NCBI GenBank assembly: GCA_018402345.1
Contig: JAGYIV010000012.1
Span: 62,001-126,000, forward strand
Direction of reading: 5' to 3'
Length of the DNA stretch: 64,000 nucleotides
DNA from: Terrimicrobiaceae bacterium
GTDB lineage: Bacteria > Verrucomicrobiota > Verrucomicrobiia > Chthoniobacterales > Terrimicrobiaceae
Shown: one piece after another, positions 18,686 to 25,781 of the stretch
How positions within the stretch are numbered: the stretch's first letter is position 1
Layout: each line of letters starts with the position of its first letter
Notes under the pieces: model-generated
The model's input: only the letters and a program-made list of their open reading frames with translations
Database searches by the model: none
What the model was told of the DNA's origin: nothing
Position numbers and translations under genes: made by a program

Positions 18686-20569
18686 TTACGGCGTTGCTGC
18701 AGGGCTCTCGTCGCCATAGACAGTAATGCGCTTGAGCAGCAGGCCGCGCGGACCTTCACCCGGAAGTTCGAGTTTGAGGTATCGCACGGGGCGGCCCAAA
18801 ACATCGATTCCCGAGTGGAAGCGGGTTACAGGCACGAACCATTTGTTGTTCCAATCCTCATCCTGCCAGAGCTTCGTCCATTCTTGGCCGTCTTCCGAAA
18901 CGGACATGATGAGCCCCTGGCTACGCTGATCGCCAAAGCGGTTTTCGATCATGATTCCTTTCACATTTTTCACCGCGCCGAGATCGACCTTTGCCCAGGG
19001 ATTCTTCTCGTTCTTGGTGTGGAAGGCATAATCGACCGGATTGCCCCGGAAGAAGCGTTCATGGTTTTCCTTCCGATCGGCACCGGGATTTGAACTGCTG
19101 GTCTCCAATGTCGCATTTTCGCTCAGGATCTGACCGTATTGGGCCATCATGTTCTCAGGCACCGAACGGTTCTCGCCGACGATTTTTCCTTCCGGGATGG
19201 ATTGGTCGAGCGTGAGTTCCACCACCGTCACCGGTGTGTCGCGGTCATTCGCTGCAACCTCGATGGAAAATTCGGAATCCGACTGGGTGTAGGTGGCCGG
19301 TGCACCGGTGAGCGTGCGGGCCGAGAGAACCTTGTAGGGCAGCGGGTCAAAGGCGAGCGGGCCCTTCTCGGGCCATTTGTAAACATGCAGGAACAGCTTG
19401 TTGCCCTTGTGGCAACTGCCGCCCCAGGAGCCGTTCTTGTAGGGACCGCCGCGCGTGCCATAAATGGCTTCGCCGTATTTCTTGAGCCACTCGCCCATCG
19501 CGCGTGCCACCGCCGCCTCGCCATCGGCAAAGGTGCCGTCCGGCCGCGGGCCGAAATTGAGCAGGAGATTGCCGCCACCGGTCGTGCAACTCACGAGCAT
19601 CTTGATGCAATCCTCAGGCCCCTTGAATCCATCCTCGCCGGCGTAGGACCACTGCCTGCCCACATGGATACACGATTCCCAATCGCGTGCGATGTCCATG
19701 GCGCCGATCACTCCCTCGGGGGTGTAGAAATCCCCAGCGGCCAATTTCTTGATGTCCGGAGTCGCCGGCCCGCGGTCCTCGGGAGTTTTTGCGCCGATGA
19801 ATTTCGCGGCGCGATCGTTCACGAGCATCTGTGGTTGCAGGCGATACATCATCGAAAAAAGCTCGTCGATGCGCCACTTGCCCCAGTCTTGTCCGCCGAC
19901 ATGGTCGAACCAGAACATATCGACCTTGCCGTAGTTCGTGAGCAACTCCTCGATCTGGTCGCGATACCATTTGTCGTATTTCGCATTGTCGCCCACGAGG
20001 TAGTCCGGGTGATACCAGTCCCGCGTCGAGTAGTAGATGCCCGCCTTCAGCCCGTATTTGTGGCAGGCTTCGACGAATGGCTTGATGATGTCCTTGCCGT
20101 AGGGCGAGGCCATGATGTCGTAATCCGTGAGCTTCGAGTCATACATGGAAAAGCCATCATGGTGTTTGGCGATGAGCACCATGTAGGTCATGCCGGATTC
20201 CTTGGCGAACTTCGCCCAGGCATCCGGGTCGTATTTCACCGGATTGAATTCCTTGTAGTAATTGTCGTAAACGGGATCGTCGCTGCGGTCGGCGGGAGCG
20301 TTTCCAATATCCCACGGGCGCTTCGCCTTGCGCCCCCAGCCGATCTCCTTTTGACCGATCGAGCACGGGCCCCAGTGGATGAACATCCCGAACTTCCCGT
20401 CGCGGAACCACTGCATCCGCGCGTCGCGCTGTTCCTTGGTCTCGGTGAGTTGTGGCACATGGCTCAGGTCCGCCAGTTTGTCGGAAGTGGTTTGAGCGTT
20501 GGCCGGATCAGCAATTGTGATCATGGCCAGCGTAGCCAGCAGAAGGAGGGCGAGTGGAGGAAAATTCAT
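18686..20569 (-). CDS. GH29 alpha-L-fucosidase (exported)
   Basis: 627-aa enzyme with a Sec signal (cleavage near ANAQ). The GH29 barrel has FGMFIHWGPCS near residue 60, IAKHHDGFSMYDSK, KAGIYYSTRDWY and the nucleophile region VDMFWFDH, whose Asp matches the GH29 catalytic nucleophile. A C-terminal discoidin-like region with KVDLGAVKNVKGI is probably sugar-binding. First gene of a (-) operon with the SGNH esterase and GH95. The window motif lies 48 bp upstream (20617-20629). A distant GH29 paralogue is encoded at 39530; the two differ around the nucleophile (WFDH versus WWDY), suggesting different linkage preference. Confidence 0.9.
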   Translation of the reverse strand: MNFPPLALLLLATLAMITIADPANAQTTSDKLADLSHVPQLTETKEQRDARMQWFRDGKFGMFIHWGPCSIGQKEIGWGRKAKRPWDIGNAPADRSDDPVYDNYYKEFNPVKYDPDAWAKFAKESGMTYMVLIAKHHDGFSMYDSKLTDYDIMASPYGKDIIKPFVEACHKYGLKAGIYYSTRDWYHPDYLVGDNAKYDKWYRDQIEELLTNYGKVDMFWFDHVGGQDWGKWRIDELFSMMYRLQPQMLVNDRAAKFIGAKTPEDRGPATPDIKKLAAGDFYTPEGVIGAMDIARDWESCIHVGRQWSYAGEDGFKGPEDCIKMLVSCTTGGGNLLLNFGPRPDGTFADGEAAVARAMGEWLKKYGEAIYGTRGGPYKNGSWGGSCHKGNKLFLHVYKWPEKGPLAFDPLPYKVLSARTLTGAPATYTQSDSEFSIEVAANDRDTPVTVVELTLDQSIPEGKIVGENRSVPENMMAQYGQILSENATLETSSSNPGADRKENHERFFRGNPVDYAFHTKNEKNPWAKVDLGAVKNVKGIMIENRFGDQRSQGLIMSVSEDGQEWTKLWQDEDWNNKWFVPVTRFHSGIDVLGRPVRYLKLELPGEGPRGLLLKRITVYGDESPAATP

Positions 20570-20616
20570 TAGAACCTGAGCCTAACTTTCCCACCACGCG
20601 GAGCAACGGTGGAAAA

Positions 20617-20629
20617 GTTAAACGTAGAA
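20617..20629 (-). promoter_or_regulatory. Putative operator motif TTCTACGTTTAAC (minus strand) upstream of GH29
   Basis: One mismatch from the consensus, 48 bp before the GH29 start and pointing toward it. GTTG follows 9 nt after the motif, as at the copies at 68 and 39418. Confidence 0.58.
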
Positions 20630-20695
20630 CTCCCGAGGCCGCGTGAATAAGGCCTCGCAGGCACTTTTGCCGGTTTTATCTCGAGGCCGGGAGAA

Positions 20696-20983
20696 TCAAT
20701 TTGAAAACGCCTCGTGGTAGGCGGACTCAATGTCTGTCATCTCTTGCTCAGTAAGCTCGGAGAACTCACCCTCTCTTCGTTTGCGGGCCAGTTTCCCTCC
20801 ATTTTTATGGAGCCTCATCAAGAGCTGTTCCCGCTTGCGGTCGGGCAGATCCACAACCTCCGCAATGGCGGAGCGGGCGCGATCAAACTTTTGAAGGAAA
20901 TGAATTTCCTGCGGAACCGCCTGCCGGATCGTTTTCTCCAACATCTGCGCCAAAAACTCGCACTGTCCGGTGAGATTCCTCAT
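20696..20983 (-). pseudogene. C-terminal remnant of a Fic-family gene
   Basis: The 96-codon frame aligns with the last part of the Fic protein encoded at 35562-37104. Matching positions include CEFL...LEKT..Q.VP.E..FL.KFDR here against AEFL...VEKTLPEEVAYLERHDR there, then D.PD+..E.L+..L...GGKL.++.R..E.SELT, and the end AFSN against IFGE. The catalytic HPFxDGNGR half is absent. It is therefore a decayed copy rather than an active gene. It lies in the gap between the GH29 promoter and the dctM end. I see nothing recognisable in the remaining 21000-21219. Confidence 0.7.
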
Positions 20984-21219
20984 GCCAAAACCTAATTTTG
21001 CGGGCGAATTGGGCTTTGATCCTGCGATGATTGCCCAGCCGTAGGACATCTGCCCTGCAAGGCCGTTGCTCCGCCAGCGAAGGAACGACGGTGACGAGCA
21101 ACAAGCGAGGCGGCAAATAAATTCAGAGGAGGGAAGAATTTCATAATGGATAGCCTAAATGGCAAACCGCCATCCGCTGAACCAACCCGTTGTGAGAGGT
21201 AAAACACCGGCCCCCGGCA

Positions 21220-22549
21220 TTAATCGAGTCCCAGCAGCCGGGGGAGGGCGAGGGTAAGCGGGGGCCAGAAGGTGATGATCAGCAGAGCGATGATCATGGC
21301 CAGAAAAAAAGGCAGGGTCGAGGGAACCACTTTGGCGATGGTGGTTCGTCCGACCCCGCAGGCCACAAAGAGGCAAGTGCCCACCGGAGGGGTGCAGAGG
21401 CCGATGCAAAGGTTGGCGATCATGATGATGCCAAAATGAACCGGGTCCACGCCCAGTTCGATGACCACGGGCAGGAAAATCGGGGTGAAAATCAGAACCG
21501 CCGGTGTCATATCCATGAAAAATCCAACCACCAAAAGGAGCAGATTGATGAGCAGCAGGAGAACGATAGGGTTTGCCGAGAGGGCCAACAACGCCTGGCT
21601 GACGAGTATGGGCACTTGCTCATAGGCGAGCACCCAACTCATGGCTTGGCTGGCCCCGACGAGGAACATGACCACCGAAGTCGTCAGCGCAGCCCGCAGC
21701 AGAATGGGCGGCAGGTCGGTCGGTTTGATTTCGCCGTAGAAGAACATGCCCAGCACCAGGCAATACGCGACGGCGACGGCCGAGGCCTCTGTCGCCGAGC
21801 ACACGCCTCCGAGGATGCCGCCCAGCACGATGATGACGAGCAGCAGACTCGGTGCCGCACCGAGAAAAGCGCGCCACGGCGGGACCGGCGTGGCGGCGGG
21901 CACTCCGCTTTCGCCGCAGACGGGTGTGTCACGCAAAGTGATGCCCCGCAGAAAACGCAGGGAGACAAACGCGGCCGCCATGATGGATAAGCCGACAAGA
22001 ATGCCCGGCAGAATGCCAGCCACGAACAGCGCCGCGACGGAGACGCTGCCGGAGACCACCGCGTAGACGATCATGATGTTGCTCGGCGGGATGAGCAGTC
22101 CAGTGGTGGCCGAGGTGGCGGTCAGGGCCACGGCGAACTCGCGACGGTAGCCTTTTTCTTCCATCTGCGGGATCATGAAACCGCCGATCGAAGACACGGC
22201 AGCCGCGGCGGAACCCGACACCGAGCCAAAGAGCATGCAGCTCACGGTGTTCACGTAGGCCAGGCCGCCCGGAAAGCGTCCGACCAAGGCAAAGGCGAGA
22301 TCCATGATGCGGCGCGCCATGCCGCCTTCGCCCATGAGCACGCCGGCGAGGACGAAAAACGGGATGGCCAGCAGCGGGAAACTGGCGATGCCGTTGCTGA
22401 GGCGTTGCGCCACCACGTAAGCGGCCGGCACATCGGACAGCGTGGCCAGCTGTCGCTAGCGTGGCCAGACCGACGCAGACGGCGACCGGGACATTGAGCA
22501 CCAGCAACCCGCCGAAGACGAAGAGTAGAACGAGGATTTGCGCGGTCAT
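21220..22549 (-). pseudogene. dctM: TRAP transporter large permease (DctM), frameshifted by a 19-bp duplication
   Basis: The N-terminal frame (MTAQILVLLFVFGGLLVLNVPVA, split here by description) continues in another frame from VPAAYVVAQRLSNGIASFP to the end. The DctM features LAIPFFVLAGVLMGEGGMARR, GSVSGSAAAAVSSIG, LLIPPSNIMI and CTPPVGTCLFV are all present. Between the two frames AGCGTGGCCAG occurs twice, 19 bp apart (22439 and 22458). Removing 19 bp makes the total 1311 nt, a multiple of three, and restores ...GLATLSDVPAAY. This is the Na+-coupled channel subunit of the tripartite importer. As sequenced the transporter lacks an intact large subunit. The gene lies 6 nt after dctQ. Confidence 0.8.
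22439..22468 (-). repeat. Short tandem duplication disrupting dctM
   Basis: Two copies of an 11-bp unit (AGCGTGGCCAG) start 19 bp apart. A duplication of 19 bp is not a multiple of three and accounts for the change of frame. Confidence 0.7.
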
Positions 22550-22555
22550 GGTTGG

Positions 22556-23086
22556 TCAAAGGTCCGTCGCGTGCGAATTCTCCTCGGGGAAGGCGGAGCG
22601 GCGCAGCAAATGCTCGACGGCGAACGCGCAAAAGAACACCCCGCTCAACGGGGCGGCAAGATAGAGGTAACCGGCGGCCCACTGCAGCACGGGTGTCGTT
22701 TGGTTGGTGGCCAGGGTCTCGGCGACCAATCGCCATCCGCCCAGCACCAAAGCGAAAGCGGAAAATCCGAAAACCACCAACTCCACGACGACGGCGGCCA
22801 CCCGGCGCGCCCCCGCGTCGAGTCGGCCGACGAAGTAATCCACCCCGAGGTGGGCATGGCTGCGGAAGGCCAGCGCCGCGCCGAGCAGCGAGAGCCACAC
22901 CAGTAGATAGATGGCGAGTTCTTCCGTCCAGTCACTCGGCCGGACACCGGGCAGATACCGCGACACAACGCCCCAGAGGACGACGAAAACCAACGCGGCC
23001 ATGAGCAGGATGACCACGGCCTCGAGCAGGCGGACCACCCCCGACCACCAGCGCAAAACCAGAACGGAGAGGGAAGAGGGATTCAT
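22556..23086 (-). CDS. dctQ: TRAP transporter small permease (DctQ)
   Basis: 176-aa membrane protein with four hydrophobic helices. Family features seen: VVSRYLPGVRPSDWTEELAIYLLVWLSLLGAALA (described as the central helix 2-3 region with the WTEE motif) and HLGVDYFVGRL. The ATG at 23086 overlaps the dctP stop by 4 nt (ATGA), so the two are coupled. A longer upstream frame exists but is out of register with the family. DctQ joins DctM in the inner membrane to take up substrates delivered by DctP. Confidence 0.85.
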   Translation of the reverse strand: MNPSSLSVLVLRWWSGVVRLLEAVVILLMAALVFVVLWGVVSRYLPGVRPSDWTEELAIYLLVWLSLLGAALAFRSHAHLGVDYFVGRLDAGARRVAAVVVELVVFGFSAFALVLGGWRLVAETLATNQTTPVLQWAAGYLYLAAPLSGVFFCAFAVEHLLRRSAFPEENSHATDL

Positions 23087-24123
23087 GGGGTTTCGCGGAT
23101 GCGCTGGATGATGTCGCCCACCGGCGTGCCCTCCTGTTCGCGGGCCAGCGGGGACATCGCCTCGACGAACGGCCCGCGGTCCGGTCGGTGAACCGTCACC
23201 CCTGCCGCCTCCACCTCGGCGATCGCTTCGGCTGTTTTCCGGCGCCACAAATCGCGCTGGAAAACAACGGATTCCGCAGCCGCCTGCTCGATCCAGGACT
23301 TTTGCGGCGGGGTCAGGCTGTCCCAGATCGACTGGCTGAAAACGACGATATCGGGGATGCGCGTGTGCTCGGTGAGCGAGAATTGGTCGGCCACTTCGTA
23401 GTGCCGGCTGGAGAGGTAGCTTGGCGGATTATTCTCCGCTCCGTCGACCATGCGTTGCTGGAGCGCGGTGTAGAGTTCGCCCCAGGGGATGGGCGTCGGA
23501 CCCGCCCCTAACAAGGTGATCATGTCGCGCGCCATTTTGCTGGGGAGCACCCTCAGCTTCAGTCCTCGGGCATCCGGCGGTTCGAGGATCGGCGCCCCGA
23601 TGGTGTAAAAACTGCGGGCCCCGGCGTCGTAGTAGCAGAGCCCGTGGATCCCCACCGGGGCGCCGGCCGCGAGCAGTTCTTGGCCGATGGGACCTTCCAA
23701 CACCTTCCAGTAGTGGTCTTCGTCGCGGAACAAGTAAGGCACAGCAAAGGCGGCCATGGTGGGCACAAAGCTTTCCATCGGTCCCGCCGAGGTTTTCACC
23801 ATGGCCAAGGCCCCGCGCTGCAACTGCTCCACGCACTCCGGCTCGGAACCCAGTTGGCCGTTGGGGTAGACCTGCACCGCCAACTGGCCGCCGGAAAGTT
23901 CTTTCACGCGGTCGGCAAAATGGACGATCGCCGCGTGCACGGGATGACCCTGATCAAGACCATGCGCGAACTTCAGCACGGTCTGGCCCGCAGCTGCTGG
24001 CCCGTCGCCGCTGTGCCGGATCACGGCCACGAAAATGCCGGTGGTCAGCAGGCCGCCCAGCAGCAGGCCGAGGAGCAGGAACGACCAATTGGATCTGGAG
24101 GGTGACTGCGGGTGGGGCATCAT
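23083..24123 (-). CDS. dctP: TRAP transporter substrate-binding protein (DctP)
   Basis: 346-aa periplasmic binding protein, membrane-anchored or with an uncleaved signal (LLLGLLLGGLLTTGIFVAV near residues 16-34). Family blocks: LKFAHGLDQGHPVH, GGQLAVQVYPNGQLGSE, the LKLRVLPSKM block carrying the Arg that normally binds a carboxylate, and PIPWGELYTALQQRMVDGAENN. The substrate is therefore expected to be an organic or sugar acid. With a mannonate dehydratase gene in the locus, a hexuronate or aldonate is plausible (inference). Gene order dctP-dctQ-dctM with short overlaps. Confidence 0.88.
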   Translation of the reverse strand: MMPHPQSPSRSNWSFLLLGLLLGGLLTTGIFVAVIRHSGDGPAAAGQTVLKFAHGLDQGHPVHAAIVHFADRVKELSGGQLAVQVYPNGQLGSEPECVEQLQRGALAMVKTSAGPMESFVPTMAAFAVPYLFRDEDHYWKVLEGPIGQELLAAGAPVGIHGLCYYDAGARSFYTIGAPILEPPDARGLKLRVLPSKMARDMITLLGAGPTPIPWGELYTALQQRMVDGAENNPPSYLSSRHYEVADQFSLTEHTRIPDIVVFSQSIWDSLTPPQKSWIEQAAAESVVFQRDLWRRKTAEAIAEVEAAGVTVHRPDRGPFVEAMSPLAREQEGTPVGDIIQRIRETP

Positions 24124-24131
24124 TGAGACTG

Positions 24132-24240
24132 TTAGAATATGTAGCCGGAACCGGCGCGAAGAATTCCGCCAAAATCAATACTGAGACCCGGCGAGGTCTT
24201 GATGCCGATGAAAGCCTGGCGGTCTGTGGCGGTTGGCGGA
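24132..24240 (-). pseudogene. Remnant repeating the C-terminus of the adjacent unknown secreted protein
   Basis: Minus-strand reading gives TATDRQAFIGIKTSPG and then about 17 further residues to TAA at 24132-24134. The intact gene just upstream ends with NRQAFIGIKTTPAP. The DNA of both copies shares GATGCCGATGAA and CTTGGCGGT-like stretches. No start or N-terminal part is visible, so this is a partial duplicate or a displaced tail. The rest of the 24124-24334 gap shows nothing else. Confidence 0.5.
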
Positions 24241-24334
24241 CTTTGGCATGGGTCTACCAGGCAAAGGGAATGGGGATTTCGTTCAATTTCGTTCATTCTG
24301 TCTTAAGTCCGTTTTCGCTTGATGCAGCCTCTCC

Positions 24335-25063
24335 TCAAGGTGCGGGTGTGGTTTTGATGCCGATGAACGCTTGGCGGTTTTTGATAACCATCCGGGGATC
24401 GTTGATGGTGCTGGTGGCGGTCGAGGGGACACAAAAGACCGGCGAGTTGGGCAACTCGACGCCCACATCCAGGGCCCGGAGCCATGTGAAGGAGGCGGTG
24501 GGCGAGGATCCGGGATCCAACACCAGCTCGAAGGAGTAGGTGTGCCCTTTTTTGAGTCGGACTCGGTCTTCCCCCTCAAAATTAAAGCCCGTGATCATCT
24601 GAATGCCGGACACATTGACCCTCGGATCAATCTGGAACTCCGGGTTACTTTTTAAAAGATTTTCGCCCGGCTCGTATTGTTCGAGGTTCGGTTTTTCTCC
24701 CAAATCCACCAAGCGGGCGTTGAGTTTGATCGAGGTGTTTCTGGGGAAATTCGAAGTTGAGGTAATAAAGATTTTTTCCAAAATCTGGTCGCCGTCACCG
24801 GGAGGAATATGAAACACCTGACCCACGACCCGGCTGTTGGTAAATTTCATATTTGCCTCCATCGTGGGAGCGGGAGTGTTGCAAAGCATCGTGCCCGCCA
24901 GTTGGAGTGAGCCTCGTTGAACTCCGGAGGAATATTGGACATCCTCGGGCCATCTGGGCGGAAGGGCGCCGGTTATCCAGGTTTGGGCTGCAATCCGGCC
25001 CAGCGAGAGCATGAAAAGAACGGTGAAAAAGAGGGGAATGGCGGGAACGAGGGTTTTTTTCAT
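24335..25063 (-). CDS. Secreted protein of unknown function
   Basis: 242 aa, not recognised. A clear Sec signal (KKTLVPAIPLFFTVLFMLSL, then AAQ) leads into a predicted beta-rich domain. FTNSRVVGQVFHIPPGDGDQI and a KGHTYSFELVLDPGSSPTAS stretch suggest a sandwich fold comparing 'standard errors of effects' style beta strands, but no catalytic motif is evident. It follows pseudopilin D by 66 nt on the same strand. A degenerate copy of the window motif lies between them (25109-25120). Part of its C-terminus is repeated just downstream. A link to the pseudopilin cassette, for example as a cargo or envelope component, is only contextual. Confidence 0.5.
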   Translation of the reverse strand: MKKTLVPAIPLFFTVLFMLSLGRIAAQTWITGALPPRWPEDVQYSSGVQRGSLQLAGTMLCNTPAPTMEANMKFTNSRVVGQVFHIPPGDGDQILEKIFITSTSNFPRNTSIKLNARLVDLGEKPNLEQYEPGENLLKSNPEFQIDPRVNVSGIQMITGFNFEGEDRVRLKKGHTYSFELVLDPGSSPTASFTWLRALDVGVELPNSPVFCVPSTATSTINDPRMVIKNRQAFIGIKTTPAP

Positions 25064-25108
25064 GGTAGAAGAATCCTGTAAAGCAAGGAGGGATCAATAC
25101 GGGCATTG

Positions 25109-25120
25109 TTGAATGTAAAA
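25109..25120 (-). promoter_or_regulatory. Degenerate copy of the window motif (TTTTACATTCAA, minus strand)
   Basis: Two mismatches from TTTTACGTTTAA. It lies between the pseudopilin D stop and the unknown secreted protein start, 46 bp before the latter and in the matching orientation. It could be a weak site or chance. Confidence 0.3.
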
Positions 25121-25129
25121 CAAAGTTTC

Positions 25130-25759
25130 TTAGGGTCTCAGGATTTTAACGGCACCGGTGGCGGGCTCGATCCAAACAGTGGCGAAGTTGTCCGGCGGTT
25201 GCGCGGCGGAGCCCGGCTTTTTGGCGTCGACGACGGTGAGATGCCACTTGGCATCGACCGGCAGGTCAGTGGTGCCGTTCGGGCGGAACCGGAACGCGCG
25301 GCATTCGTAGGTGGTGCCGGCCCGGGGCAGGGCAACTTGCGGATCTTTCACCGTCCAGACTTTGGTCTGCGCATTGTCAAGCAATGTCGAAAGGCCTATG
25401 TCGCGGGAGATGATCGCCGGCAGCCTGAGGGTGACCACCTTCGTCAGCGCCGTGGCCTCGCCAGAGTCGCCGATTTCAAAAAGTTGGAAGGCGCGAAAGT
25501 CGTTCGGCCACCCCTCGGCGGGAACCTCGTAGAATCGGACTTCCACAGACCTGTTCTTCGAGACGGCCGTCTGGCGCGCCAGCCCGCAGGCTCCAGCGAT
25601 CTGATCTGCGGAGTGTTCGATGGAGCCTGCGTTAGTGATGGCGTTGAAGGCGGGGACCGCCAGCGTGGCGAGCAGAGCAATCACGGCCACCACCACCAGC
25701 AGCTCGATGAGAGAAAAGCCGGTGGCCGATCGGTTGGTGTGGAGTGTCTGGGGAGGCAT
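25130..25759 (-). CDS. Verru_Chthon cassette protein D (pseudopilin)
   Basis: 209 aa from the ATG at 25759. After a short leader, GFSLIELLVVVAVIALLA (about residues 15-32) is a textbook prepilin cleavage site (G^FSLIE) and helix. The following AGACGLARQTAVSKNRSVEV and FYEVPAEGWPNDFRAFQL match the protein D pattern, in which an 'NR.VEVRFY' stretch follows the helix. The soluble part is about 170 aa. It lies 22 nt downstream of the sialate O-acetylesterase gene on the same strand and so appears to be co-transcribed with it, 23.5 kb from the B and C genes. Confidence 0.75.
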   Translation of the reverse strand: MPPQTLHTNRSATGFSLIELLVVVAVIALLATLAVPAFNAITNAGSIEHSADQIAGACGLARQTAVSKNRSVEVRFYEVPAEGWPNDFRAFQLFEIGDSGEATALTKVVTLRLPAIISRDIGLSTLLDNAQTKVWTVKDPQVALPRAGTTYECRAFRFRPNGTTDLPVDAKWHLTVVDAKKPGSAAQPPDNFATVWIEPATGAVKILRP

Positions 25760-25781
25760 GGTTTGTGCGTGCGGGGAGGAG

